Notes under the pieces: generated by a model | The model's database searches: none | Told to the model about the DNA's origin: nothing | The model's input: only the letters and a program-made list of their open reading frames with translations | Part shown: piece after piece, positions 12,801 to 19,860 of the stretch | How the letters are laid out: each line of letters opens with the position of its first letter | How positions within the stretch are numbered: the first letter of the stretch is position 1 | DNA from: Toxonevra muliebris | Lineage: Eukaryota > Arthropoda > Insecta > Diptera > Pallopteridae | Length of the DNA stretch: 64,000 bases | Direction: 5' to 3' | NCBI GenBank assembly: GCA_963691655.1 | Contig: OY829328.1 | Location: 78,000,400-78,064,399, forward strand | Program-made: the position numbers and the translations under genes

Positions 12801-15800
12801 TGCGCAGTAAGAAAGAGAGAAATATACCACGATTTATATATGCTCAATTGTTGTAGGCGTTTATTGTTACAATATACATACATATAATATATCGTTCACA
12901 GAAAATCATTAAATATTTGATAAGTAAGAACATTAATTTACTTAAGACTCATATTAAATCTAACATTGAATGACAAAAAAAAAAAAATGGACAACTGTTA
13001 ACTTAAAATATTATCGTCATCATTTTCTTTTGATGTTGCTACTTCGTTTGGAAGATCTTCAGTTGACTTTGTTGTTGTATCTGTAGCAGCGGAGCTTACT
13101 TCTGTTGGAAGTGATGATGACACAGTTGACGAAGCTGATGATAATGCTGTATCAACTTCTTCTCGCAATATTCCCCTGAATGTTCTGCCATTTCGGACAT
13201 AAAACATTTCAAGTTCACCATTACTATTTATAAAGATTCGTATTTGACCATTCGATGCAGTCCTGGTAAAGGGAATTGCAGCACAAGACCAACTGGAGTT
13301 TAACTCACTTTCGCTATTTGTGCTAGTGGAAGAACAATTACTTTCAGAATCAGGATCGTTTCCAGAATCGGGAACGTTTCCAGAATCGGGATCGTTTCCA
13401 GAATCAGGAACGTTTCCCGAATCAGGAACGTTTTCAGAATCGGGAACATTTCCAGAATCGGGAACATTTCCAGAATCAGGAACATTTCCAGAATCAGGAA
13501 CGTTTCCAGAATCAGGAACGTTTCCAGAATCAGGAACGTTTTCAGAATCGGGAACATTTCCAGAATCGGGAACATTTCCAGAATCAGGAACATTTCCAGA
13601 ATCGGGAACGTTTCCAGAATCAGGAACGTTTTCAGAATCGGGAACATTTCCAGAATCGGGAATATTTCCGGAATCAGGAACGTTTCCAGAATCAGGAACG
13701 TTTCCAGAATCGGGAACGTTTCCAGAATCGGGAACGTTTCCAGAATCAGGAACGTTTCCAGAATCGGGATCGTTTCCAGAATCGGGAACGTTTCCAGAAT
13801 CAGGAACGTTTTCAGAATCGGGAACATTTCCAGAATCGGGATCGTTTCCAGAATCAAAAACGTTTCCAGAATCAGGATCGTTACCAGAACCGGGAACATT
13901 TAAAGAATCAAGAACGTTTCCAGAACCAGGATCACTAACATTGTTGGGTTGAATTGAAGGTTCTGGCGATGGCTGCTCTGGCGGCAATTGATGTTGTGGC
14001 GGCTCTTGTTGTCCTAGGTGTTGCGGTGGCTGTTGTTGTGGCGATTGCTGGGGCATTTGTTGCGGTGATTGTTCTTGCGGCGGTTGTTTTTGTGGTGGCG
14101 ATTGGTGCGGTGGTTGTTCTCGTTGTGGCGATTGTTGCGGTGGTTGTTCTTGTGGTGGTGGTGTTTGTTCTTGTTGTTTTTGTAAGATTAACCGTTGTTC
14201 TTCTTGTATCACTTCCCATATTTTCTGCAGTATTTTTTCAAATCTTCGCTGCAATCGCTTTGCCCGTTGTCGTAGCCCATGTATTAATAGCTGGTGATTC
14301 TCAAAGCGTCGTTGGAGCACCAGTGCATCCAGTGCGCATGTAAATTCTTTTCGAGGTTGTTTTATTTCTTGTACATTAGATTCATATTTGTTCAGATTAT
14401 GCAATCGTTGTTGTACAAGAATCAGACACTGAATTGCATGACCCATTATTCGCTCTCGATTACGATTGCGTTCATCAGAATCATTACCATTAATATTAAA
14501 ACTATGACAATGATAACGATTTTCAACTCTATTCTCTGTTGTTTTAGGTTCCTCCTCCTCCTCCTCCTCTTCCTCAGTTTTAGTAGCTTCATCTTCATCA
14601 GAAGCCATTTTTAATCAAAAAAAATTTAAAGTTCCTGATACAAATAAATCAAATTAAGCGCAGCAGGTGATAACCGCTTTGTCAGATGAGTTGTTGTGAA
14701 TGTATGAATTCACATGTGACGATCGAAAATGAAAACTCCTTGAAAACCGAATAATATTCCAGTGATAAGAGAGCGAGAGAGAGAGATATATGAGATTGGC
14801 CCTAAAGACAAAAGAGTTACATAGCTGAGCATAGTTACATTATGAGCATTTCTGTTCATCATTATTTCAAATAGAGAGAGTGAGAGAGAGAAAATTTAAA
14901 GGAGAGTTTATCATATATATGAAGTCAACTGACAGCATGGTAGAGTATTTGTGAGAATTGCTGTTTCATTGCTCTTCATCATTATTTCAAATAGAGAGAG
15001 AGAGAGAGAGAGAAAAAATTTAAAGAGTTTATCATATATATGAAGTCAACTGACAGCATGGTAGAGTATTTGTGAGCGTTGTTGTTTTGCTGTTTCGATG
15101 CTCTTTTTCATTATTTCAAATATACATAGAGAGAGAGAGAGAGAACTTTTAAAGGAGAGTGTATAATATATGTGAAGTCAACTGACAGCTGACAATACAA
15201 CAAAAGCTTCTCTCTCCCATATAAGTAAGTAAGTAAGTAAATGGCGATAGGCAAATGATGAATTCTAACGTGACAAAAGAGATAACAAAAATATATTTAA
15301 CGAACAGTGCAATGACCTTCTAACTGTTGCATGATTCTTTTCAAAACTATAAATAATCGGATAGTTGTAATTATAATTTGAATAGAGAGAGAAAATATTC
15401 CAATATTTTTCATCATCAAAATGTGAAATTTGTTATGATATTGTGCACGCCTGATATTTTTTGGCTCACGCAGATGTAGATTAACTCATTAGGAGTGGAA
15501 AAGAACGTGGAAAAGAACGCTGCAGATTTCACATGAGCGTGAAAAAGAGCCCTGAGATCAGAGACTTGAGATCGGATGCTTAAGATCAGAGACCTGAGAT
15601 CAGAGACCTGAAATCAGAGATCTAATATCAGAGACCTGAGATTAGAGACCTGAGATCAGAGACCTGAGATCAAAAACCTAAGATCAAAGACCAGAGATCA
15701 GAGACTTGAGATCAGAGACCTAAGATAAGAGATTTGAGATCGGATGCTTAAGATCAGAGACCTGAGATCGGAGGCCTAAGATCAGAGACCTGAGATCAGA

Positions 15801-17593
15801 GACCTGAAATCAGAGATCCAATTTCAGAGACCTGAGATCAGAGACCTGAAATCAGAGACACAATATCAGAGACCTGAGATCAGAGACCTAAGATCAGAGA
15901 CCTGAGATCAAAGACCTGAGATCAGAGACTACAGATCAGAGATCTAAGATCAGAGACCTAAGATCAGAGACCTAAGGTCAGAGACCTAAGGTCAGAGATC
16001 TAAGATCAGAGACCTAAGGTCAGAGACCTAAGAACAAAGACCTAAGATCAGAGATCTAAGGTCAGAGACTTGAGGTCCGAGACCTAAGATCAGAAATCAA
16101 AGATCAGAGGCCTGAGATCAGAATTCTAAGGCCAGAGCTAAGATCATAGACCTGAGATCAGAGACCAAAGATCAGAGAGACCTGAAATTTCAAACGCTTT
16201 TTTGTACCTACTTTTATTTATTTATTTTTATATATTTTATTCCAAATCCACTCTAATAAAAAAAAAAATTCCTTTTCTTCTTCTCTTTCCCCAGGACTTG
16301 GTAAACTCATTATCGATGACTTGGAACCGGCATTGCAATTTTGTGATTATTTGATCTACGGTTATGCCGGAATTGAACGTGATTCCTATAAGGCGGTAAG
16401 CTTAAATCAAAATCTTGATTTGGATTTGGGCAAAGGACTCTATCGTACAGTGACACGTTTGAAGCGTAAATATCCCAATATAAAAATATTGCTCAGCTTG
16501 GGCGGTGACAAAGATATCGAAACTGGTGAAGATGCTAAGGATTTGCCAAACAAATATCTTGAATTACTTGAGAATGCAGCAGGACGTGCACGTTTCATCA
16601 ATACCGCGTATGCTTTAGTAAAGACATACGGTTTCGATGGCATGGATGTTGCCTGGCAATTCCCCAAAAATAAACCCAAGAAAGTGCACAGTGGATTGGG
16701 TAGCTTCTGGAAGGGTATCAAGAAGACATTCACCGGTGATCATATTATCGATGAAAATTCTGAAGCACATAAAGAACAATTTACCGCTTTATTGCGTGAT
16801 TTGAAGAATGAATTCCGTCCCGATAATTTACTATTGTCGGCGACTGTTTTGCCAAATGTTAATTCATCATGTGAGTAATGAGTGCCAAAATTAGCCGAAT
16901 GCAATTAATTTTCTTCTTTTTCTTCTCTCCGCCTCCACAGTGTTCTTCGATGTACCTGCTATTATTAATTACTTGGACTTTGCCAATTTGGCGCTCTTTG
17001 ACTTTTACACACCCGAACGTAATCCCGATCAGGCTGATTTACCTGCACCGCTCTACGAACTGGCTGATCGTAATCCCGAATTCAATGTCAACTATCAAGT
17101 ACAATACTGGTTGCGTAATAATTGCCCTGCTTCGAAAATAAATGTGGGCGTTGCTTCATATGGACGTCCCTGGAAAATGACCGATGATTCAGGCTCTACT
17201 GGTGTACCACCAGTGACAAAGGTTGAAAATGCTGCACCAGCTGGTCCCAACACTTTAACCTCGGGCATTTATAGTTGGCCTGAGGTTTGCGCTATGCTAC
17301 CGAATGCCAATAATGCTCACGCTAAGGGCGCTAACTCACCACTCTCGAAGGTTATCGATCCAACTAGACGCTTTGGCATTTATGCTTATCGTGCCGCCGA
17401 CAAGAGTGGTGATAATGGTATATGGGTCGCTTATGAAGATCCCGATACTGCTGCTGAGAAAGCGGGCTATGTGCGTCAGTTTAATTTGGGCGGTTTGGCT
17501 TTATTCGATTTGTCTTATGATGATTTCCGCGGTTCGTGCACCGGTGATAAGTATCCTATTTTGCGCGCTATCAAATATCGTTTGGTTAACTAA
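896..17593 (+). CDS. Idgf6: Imaginal disc growth factor 6, chitinase-like secreted protein (3 exons)
   Basis: Exons 896-1037, 16295-16870 and 16941-17593 join in phase (GT-AG introns, GTGAGT donors) to give 456 residues, normal for the family. Residues 1-20 form a signal peptide (MKMKIFIVIFSLFLASSSRA). The mature part is a GH18 barrel with the strand-3 motif LLSLGGDKD and the strand-4 motif FDGMDVAWQF. In the latter the catalytic Glu of true chitinases (DxxDxDxE) is Gln, so it should not cleave chitin. IDGFs are haemolymph growth and cuticle-organising factors in Drosophila. ERDSYKAVSLNQ, the KKVHSGLGSFWKG stretch and the end RAIKYRL are the Drosophila Idgf6 (CG5210) signature as I remember it. 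NSS at the exon 2/3 joint is an N-glycosylation sequon. A second in-frame ATG at 902 has the better start context (GAAAATG); either start leaves the signal peptide intact. Intron 1 is 15.3 kb and carries four antisense ORFs. Confidence 0.95.
1038..4224. other. Idgf6 intron 1, 5' part, decayed copies of nested-gene flanks
   Basis: No coding exon seen. The motif GGAATATTCTCTTT followed by a CRCATG-like stretch recurs near 2332 and 2700, and a related form recurs near 7465. GAGA runs and TTACCAACA-type words also match sequence found upstream of the antisense ORFs. I infer old duplicated flanks whose coding parts are gone. Long A and T homopolymers occur at 1500-1525 and 3185-3230. Confidence 0.35.
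4225..4608. repeat. Two-copy tandem duplication, unit about 190 bp
   Basis: 4225-4415 and 4421-4608 align along their length. Shared words are TTGAACTGAGTTGAAA, AACGGGAATCAA, TTACCAACA and GTGTGTTTTGTTTTTATT. Each copy carries a CT-rich run. It lies just 3' of the first antisense ORF (which ends at 4930) and shares word content with the spacers between the other ORFs. Confidence 0.75.
4930..6798 (-). CDS. Nested repeat protein 1 (hexapeptide + Pro/Gln-rich), unknown function
   Basis: A 622-codon intronless ORF with a true ATG at 6798. In order it has a short acidic N-terminus, about 28 Asn-rich hexapeptides around residues 40-210 (NAQNDR, then degenerate), a Gln-rich possible helix (about 215-265), a long Pro/Gln/His-rich region (to about 530), and a C-terminal module with a CxC..CxC cluster (546-566). 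The motif GEMEVSYTQNGIQYKAIL follows at 588-605. The last motif matches GELEMFYVRNGRTFRGIL in the fourth ORF, which argues against a chance open frame. No signal peptide or membrane segment, so probably intracellular and disordered. It lies antisense inside Idgf6 intron 1, with three related ORFs upstream in the same direction. I do not recognise the family. The repeat part alone would stay open in several frames, so the C-terminal match is the main evidence. Confidence 0.6.
   Translation of the reverse strand: MYAGNANAPEEFIDEAAPLQEHVIQRAENVVVNQIGQNVRNAQNDRNAQNDRNAQNDRNAQNDRNAQNDRNAQNDRNAQNDRNAQNDHNARNGAIAQNGYNAENGPNVRNVNNALNGLIAENNPIAQNDPIDRNVPIAENNPFAQNGYNDQNGPIAQHGRPARNIHIAHNGPNAQNGYNAQNGYNAQNGLNARNVFYVGNGYYAFNLHNDNNDYGRDVNQMMEQQVRNLQYRQQQLQQDQVGQRGQRYRRFGAMQREQQQRQPPFRPISPPLRPVSPPPQQQPSRPLQQQQQQRPAPAIPRAGLQRHAHQRVRASQRLFHQRERPPLRRPQPRPPQQQQRPPPQEQQQPPQEQPQEQQHQPQEQPPPHEQQQPPHEQQQPPQEQPQEQQQPPHEQQQQPQEQPPPQEQQQQPQEQPPPQEQPHEQQQPPQEQQQQPQEQPPPQEQQQPQQQPQQQQLLQQQQETPPQQQNVPQLQPPQPSSPKQENPALPPEQKEPPQPPSQQLQPSSPKQEKPKQKEPPQPPTQKPAGIIAPPKKNVPSTRSKNCNAFPFYTNFDCHCPAKCVCYKKTLFLTITQDTQVIVSETIYGEMEVSYTQNGIQYKAILQRVTPTSTRAGSENIIP
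4984..5037 (-). other. Conserved C-terminal motif in nested protein 1
   Basis: Codes for GEMEVSYTQNGIQYKAIL. Aligned without gaps to the equivalent in ORF 4 it gives G-E-[ML]-E-x-x-Y-x-x-N-G-x-x-[YF]-[KR]-[AG]-I-L. The pattern looks like a short beta-hairpin (alternating residues, NG turn). The fold is inferred. Confidence 0.55.
6820..6884 (-). promoter_or_regulatory. Conserved upstream element of nested gene 1
   Basis: Read on the plus strand it contains GACTGGAAATATTCT, then TTGACAGCTGTATGTATATG, then GCGATCGATATAACTC. The same ordered words lie upstream of ORFs 2, 3 and 4. It is 22-86 bases from the ATG, so it covers promoter or 5' UTR. Conservation between diverged copies suggests function, but recent duplication could also explain it. 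Confidence 0.5.
6900..7620. other. Spacer between nested genes 1 and 2
   Basis: AT-rich with GAGA-type microsatellites and words shared with the other spacers (GGAATATTCTACTGCACGCATAT near 7465). No supported ORF. Confidence 0.45.
7622..7665 (-). terminator. Conserved 3' flank with polyadenylation signal, nested gene 2
   Basis: Read on the plus strand this holds ACCATGAAATATCTTC, then ACATGATAATTAAAACATTTATT. The final TTTATT is AATAAA on the coding strand, about 80 bases beyond the extended reading frame of ORF 2. Related sequence lies at 9604-9645, 9704-9755 and 12900-12945. Confidence 0.5.
7742..8944 (-). pseudogene. Nested repeat protein 2, degraded (no ATG, internal stop)
   Basis: The open frame 7967-8944 begins with TTG, not ATG. 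Beside ORF 3, about 30 bases containing the ancestral ATG are missing between GAAACTTTC and the shared AATATACCAGCGG. The first in-frame ATG is at 8731, giving at most 255 residues. Content: Ala/Ser/Pro region, acidic DSDEDSSDD, about 20 hexapeptides (NGEIGQ type), a helical segment (LERSLRHLELQRERRVQ) shared with ORF 3, and poly-Gln. A TAA at 7967-7969 follows. The same frame then stays open for 74 more codons to 7742. They encode a tail (PTETATANTSTKSTQ...) that matches the C-terminus of ORF 4 (PTEVSSAATDTTTKSTE). ORF 3 has a TAA at the same aligned place, so that stop is probably older than the ORF 2/3 split. Pseudogene is my best reading; a 255-residue product is possible. Confidence 0.55.
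9010..9090 (-). promoter_or_regulatory. Conserved upstream element of nested gene 2
   Basis: Plus-strand words GACTGGAAATCTTTTATTAC, AAATGACAGTTCTATGTATG and TGACGATCAAAACGAAATTC are nearly identical to those upstream of ORF 3. It lies 66-146 bases upstream of the point where the start codon was lost. Confidence 0.5.
9100..9600. other. Spacer between nested genes 2 and 3
   Basis: GAGA microsatellites at 9135-9150 and 9268-9290 in AT-rich DNA. 9390-9470 (AACGGTGCAATAATTTCCTAACTG onward) is repeated at 12738-12800 and again, weaker, near 15300. It therefore belongs to the duplicated unit. No coding sequence seen. Confidence 0.45.
9604..10092 (-). pseudogene. Relic 3' ends of the nested gene family
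   Basis: Two 3' flanks stand side by side. 9604-9705 resembles the flank of ORF 4 (ending AAAATGGAAAACTTTTAAC). 9704-9840 resembles that of ORF 2 (ending GATTTCAATTTG). From 9840 to 10092 the minus strand can be aligned to the extended tail of ORF 2 (QHS-SHSQNR, PPP-VQSLQP) but carries several stops. I read this as a decayed C-terminal exon region of ORF 3 plus the scar of a recombined neighbour. Confidence 0.5.
10093..12333 (-). CDS. Nested repeat protein 3 (GGIGQN hexapeptide array), unknown function
   Basis: A 746-codon ORF starting at a true ATG (MNDDKDKQNIP). Layout: Ala/Ser/Pro/Val-rich repeats (about 1-150), an acidic patch (VVDNDGDFDNDSNDN), then about 70 hexapeptides of the NGGIGQ type from roughly residue 220 to 640. 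A predicted helix follows (LETDISALRREC... to RHRQLQRERRVQRQQQRQQ) and a short Glu/Gln tail ending PE. N-terminal and helical parts align with ORF 2, so the two are paralogues. It ends before the tail that ORF 4 keeps. [IV]-G-x4 spacing recalls left-handed beta-helix hexapeptides, but the usual Ser/Thr/Ala/Val position is Gly, so that fold is speculative. No signal peptide. Antisense to Idgf6 inside its first intron. Unrecognised family. Confidence 0.55.
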   Translation of the reverse strand: MNDDKDKQNIPAESVSAQVLEPKPIPANESASATPPPSVQTPASVSALTPATASVSVLQPAPASVSVLATASAPQSPSASAQEPASVSALAPAPASVSALAPATASVSALALATASAPQSPSASAEEPASVSAPLAPSVSAQVSALMLSFALTPISPLGPSPCPLDLAPANRTRQELIGVVDNDGDFDNDSNDNHGNEPANVPVENMEPILPEDRDENNDFGHNGEIVQNGRIQQDEQQEIRGNGRIRPNERIPPNARISQNGGIHQNDEIRRDRIRQDRIDQNGGIGQSGGIGQSGGIGQSGGIGQSGGIVHNGGIGNNRGIGNNRGIAHNGVIVHNGGIGINRGMGLHDRIGGNVEIVRNGGIGQNREISQSGGIGQSGGIGQNGGIVHNGGIGNNRGIGNNRGIAHNGVIVQNGGIGINRGIGPHDRIGGNGEIAQNGGISQNGGIGHNGGIGLNRGVGQYAGIAQNGGIRQNAGIGQNGGIGQNGGIGQNRGIGLNGGIGLFGGIGLYGGIGVYGAIGQNGGIGQNAGIGQNGGIGINRGIGLHGGIGHNGGIAQNGGIGHNGGIGQQGEIHRNGGIHQNDGNGLNGRIGQNGVIGQNGVIGQNGVIGQNGVIGQNGVIGQNGVIGQNGVIGLNGGIHNNGGLALHFGLLGQLAGQHNPDYAMLLRYTLETDISALRRECVFLYTSIRRLERELQGLRQEIELSRRHRQLQRERRVQRQQQRQQRRQPNVQEEEESQQQQPE
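12371..12475 (-). promoter_or_regulatory. Conserved upstream element of nested gene 3
   Basis: Plus-strand words TGGTGACTGAATATCTTTTG, AAATGACAGTTTTATTTATG and TGACAATCAAAATGAAACTC match those of ORF 2 in order and spacing. Distance to the ATG is 38-142 bases. Confidence 0.5.
12480..12997. other. Spacer between nested genes 3 and 4
   Basis: CT and GA microsatellites (12560-12579, 12643-12664) and duplicated spacer words (AACGGTGCAATGATCTTCTAACTG near 12738). 12900-12985 is the family 3' flank for ORF 4. No further ORF supported. Confidence 0.45.
12998..14608 (-). CDS. Nested repeat protein 4 (VPDSGN hexapeptide array), unknown function
   Basis: A 536-codon ORF with ATG at 14608. Layout: acidic start (MASDEDEATKTEEEEE), a basic, likely helical region (about 55-145, with RRFENHQLLIHGLRQRAKRL), and a Gln/Pro-rich stretch (about 146-220). 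Then about 32 hexapeptides VPDSGN (about 225-420), and a Ser-rich linker. The conserved motif GELEMFYVRNGRTFRGIL at 464-481 and an acidic Ser/Thr tail follow. This is the best-preserved family member: intact start, both C-terminal features, no internal stop. The repeat has the same 18-bp period as ORFs 1 and 3 but an unrelated sequence. The helical block could mediate self-association. No signal peptide; a nuclear or cytosolic disordered protein is the simplest guess. Family unknown to me. Confidence 0.65.
   Translation of the reverse strand: MASDEDEATKTEEEEEEEEEPKTTENRVENRYHCHSFNINGNDSDERNRNRERIMGHAIQCLILVQQRLHNLNKYESNVQEIKQPRKEFTCALDALVLQRRFENHQLLIHGLRQRAKRLQRRFEKILQKIWEVIQEEQRLILQKQQEQTPPPQEQPPQQSPQREQPPHQSPPQKQPPQEQSPQQMPQQSPQQQPPQHLGQQEPPQHQLPPEQPSPEPSIQPNNVSDPGSGNVLDSLNVPGSGNDPDSGNVFDSGNDPDSGNVPDSENVPDSGNVPDSGNDPDSGNVPDSGNVPDSGNVPDSGNVPDSGNVPDSGNIPDSGNVPDSENVPDSGNVPDSGNVPDSGNVPDSGNVPDSENVPDSGNVPDSGNVPDSGNVPDSGNVPDSGNVPDSENVPDSGNVPDSGNDPDSGNVPDSGNDPDSESNCSSTSTNSESELNSSWSCAAIPFTRTASNGQIRIFINSNGELEMFYVRNGRTFRGILREEVDTALSSASSTVSSSLPTEVSSAATDTTTKSTEDLPNEVATSKENDDDNILS
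13166..13219 (-). other. Conserved C-terminal motif in nested protein 4
   Basis: Codes for GELEMFYVRNGRTFRGIL, ungapped match to 4984-5037. It is followed by a Thr/Ser tail that matches the region behind the stop codon of ORF 2, so ORF 4 carries both C-terminal hallmarks of the family. Confidence 0.55.
14645..14740 (-). promoter_or_regulatory. Conserved upstream element of nested gene 4
   Basis: Plus-strand words GGTGATAACC, GAATGTATGAATTCACATG and TGACGATCGAAAATGAAAAC keep the order seen at the other three ORFs, with more divergence. It lies 37-132 bases from the ATG. The best-kept core across all four is TGRCRATCRAWA. Confidence 0.45.
14850..15190. repeat. Three tandem copies of a ~120-bp unit
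   Basis: Units begin near 14857, 14977 and 15106 with a TCATTATTTCAAAT word. A GA microsatellite, TTTAAAG, GAAGTCAACTGACAGC and TAGAGTATTTGTGAG follow. They are the spacer DNA upstream of ORF 4 and may carry duplicated regulatory sequence. No ORF. Confidence 0.75.
15545..16185 (+). repeat. 14-bp minisatellite array A (AGATCAGAGACCTG)
   Basis: About 45 copies of a 14-base unit with scattered substitutions (CTAAG, TTGAG and GGTC variants). It ends about 110 bases before exon 2 of Idgf6, so it sits in the intron near the branch-point side. The same unit forms arrays at 18183-18990 and, inverted, 25064-26946. Confidence 0.9.
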
Positions 17594-17792
17594 GTTTGTT
17601 ACTTGAACTTGAAGGAATTATGCGTCAAATTAAGAAAACATATTCTCTCAAAAAAGCACAAAAACAAAAAAGAATTTATTTTGTAAGCTTGGCATTCCAA
17701 AAACTCTTCTTTTTTTTAACATCTGCATAACGTTAAATTTAAGAAACCAATGAAATTCGTAGCTAACATTAAGTACTATATAAATGATATAA

Positions 17793-17821
17793 AATAAATA
17801 TGAAAGAGTTTAGTAAATAAA
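17793..17821 (+). terminator. Idgf6: Two AATAAA polyadenylation signals of Idgf6
   Basis: AATAAA hexamers occur at 17793-17798 and 17816-17821, 200-228 bases after the Idgf6 stop codon. This gives a 3' UTR of typical insect length. Confidence 0.6.
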
Positions 17822-18182
17822 TATCGATACTGAACAATTTAAAGAGACTTCTTTGAAAGTTTGGCGAAAACAGGATTCAGAATCAGGTAAGTAGTAGATC
17901 CGGGTAACCCACAAAACTTTTTATAGAAAACTTATAAGATGGTCAAAAAGGATATGGACTCTAGCCAAAAAGCGTAGACGGTAAAGGTCATAAAGAAATC
18001 AATATTTTCGGCTTAAGGACTTATTGAAGGCTATGTGGACGATATGTAAATTTTTAGGGTTCTAAGTAGAGAAAAAAAATCGAACACAGTTTAAGTTCAA
18101 ATACATTTTATAATTTGTTTTATGACAGTTGATTGTATAAAATTAACCAGAAGACCAGAGTAGAAAGCAGAGACTAAGGACC
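17822..18182. other. Idgf6 downstream flank
   Basis: Unremarkable AT-rich sequence between the polyadenylation signals of Idgf6 and the second 14-bp array. No ORF or repeat seen. Confidence 0.4.
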
Positions 18183-18990
18183 CAATATCAGAAACTTGAG
18201 ATCAGAGACCTGAGATCAGAGACCTGAGATCAGAGACCTGAGATCAGAGACCTGAGATCAGAGACCTGAGATCAGAGACCTGAGATCAGAGACCTGAGAT
18301 CAGAGACCTGAGATCAGAGACCTGAGATCAGAGACCTGAGATCAGAGACCTGAGATTAAAGATCAGAGACCGTAGATCTGAAACCTAAGATCAGAGACTA
18401 AAGATCACAGACCCAAGATCAGAGACCTAAATTCAAAGACCTGAGATCGGAGACCTGAGGTCAGAGACTTGAGATCTAAGATCAGAGACCTGAGATTTTA
18501 GATCCGAGATCTAAGATCAGAAACCTAAGATCAGAGACCAAAGTTCAAATACCTGAGATCAAAGACCTGAGATCAAAGACCTGAGATCAAAGACCTGAGA
18601 TCAAAGACCTGAGGTCAGAGACTTGAGATCGGAGATCTAAGATCATAGACCTGAGGTCAGAGATTATAGATCCGAGACCTTAGATCTGAGATCTAAGGTC
18701 AGAGACCTAAGATCAGAAACCTAAGATCAAAGACCTGAGATCAGCGGCCTGCGATCAGAGACCTGAGGTCAGAGATTATGGATCCGAGACCTTAGATCTG
18801 AGATCTAAGGTCAGAGACCTAAGATCAGAAACCTAAGATCAAAGACCTGAGATCAGCGGCCTGCGATCAGAGACCTGAGGTCAGAGATTTTAGATCCGAG
18901 ACCTTAGATCCGAGATCAAAGACCTGAGATCAGCGACCTGAGGTCAGAGACTTAAGATCAGAGGCCTGAAATCAAATATCAGAGACAGAT
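18183..18990 (+). repeat. 14-bp minisatellite array B with a perfect core
   Basis: About 57 units. From about 18198 to 18355 some 11 units are identical (AGATCAGAGACCTG), a sign of recent expansion or homogenisation. Further right the units diverge. An 8-unit (112-bp) higher-order repeat is visible: AGCGGCCTGCG recurs at 18743 and 18855. Same orientation as array A, so the two arrays bracket Idgf6 exons 2-3. Confidence 0.9.
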
Positions 18991-19860
18991 TCTATTGGGA
19001 GCTAGAGGTTTAAAATGTTCTAAGGAAATATTTTTTAGAAAATTTTAATATAGGTTACCTAAGACAAGAACCACTTTAAATAAAATTTTACATATGATTT
19101 TTCTCATTATTTGACTCGAAAAAATCAAAATTTCAAACTACTGTAAAAAAAAAATTGTGACGTAGTGGAGCAAAAAGAATCAGTTCAATGGTGATGAAAT
19201 TACTTATTATAAAGCTTTAATCTTTTAACAATTTAATCTTTCTTGCCTTGTTCTAAAAGAGTTTTGTATATGTAGAACTCCACATTCTTATTTGATGACT
19301 AGGTAATATTACTAACACCTGATGTTTTCATGGGATATATCAATTTTCTTACCAATTAAATAATTTGCCAATACAAAAACAGAGCCTATTAAAAATCCCA
19401 AAACAAGAAAACAAAATATCACATTAAAAGAAGCAACCTTTCTTTGAGTAATTACCGAAAATATTGTAGGCATTTTTAATTGTCGAGATATTGATGCTAT
19501 AGTTAAATTTAACACGTGAAGCATGATATTCATTGACACACACATACACATACACACTCAGCTATAGAAATGAAAATACACATACAGTTAAACAAGAGTT
19601 TACATGCATGCCATTGTTATGTGTTGCTTTTATTATTGTGTATGTATGTGCCACCACCGCCATCTCTTAATAATGAAAAACGGAAGGAAATGTTGGCTTC
19701 ATTTTTTTTTTTTTACTTTTATTATTTTTGATTTGGTTTCCCTTTACTCGGTATGATAAAGTATAAATTTATGATGATAGCAAGCAAACCGGTGAACGAT
19801 ACACGGTTATAAAATTAAATACCTTCAACTTGTGGCACGAATGTAAAGCAACAATACCTA
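18991..19860. other. Intergenic sequence before the transposon nest
   Basis: AT-rich with CA repeats near 19540-19590. Contains only the weak 53-codon ORF described separately. Confidence 0.4.
19312..19473 (-). other. Possible small membrane peptide or first exon
   Basis: From an ATG at 19473 in good context (AAAAATG) 53 codons read MPTIFSVITQRKVASFN, then a hydrophobic stretch of about 22 residues (VIFCFLVLGFLIGSVFVLAN), then a Lys-containing tail. A CAG|GTGTTAGT donor-like site lies just before the stop, so it could be the first exon of a type II membrane protein. No following exon is visible to the left. I do not recognise it. A chance ORF remains likely. Confidence 0.25.

Noticed and set aside
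13320..13952. 210-codon plus-strand ORF (GTFPES repeats)
   Set aside because: Antisense of the VPDSGN array of ORF 4, same reasoning.
16295..16870. Active chitinase
   Set aside because: The strand-4 motif has Gln (FDGMDVAWQ) in place of the catalytic Glu, as in all IDGFs.
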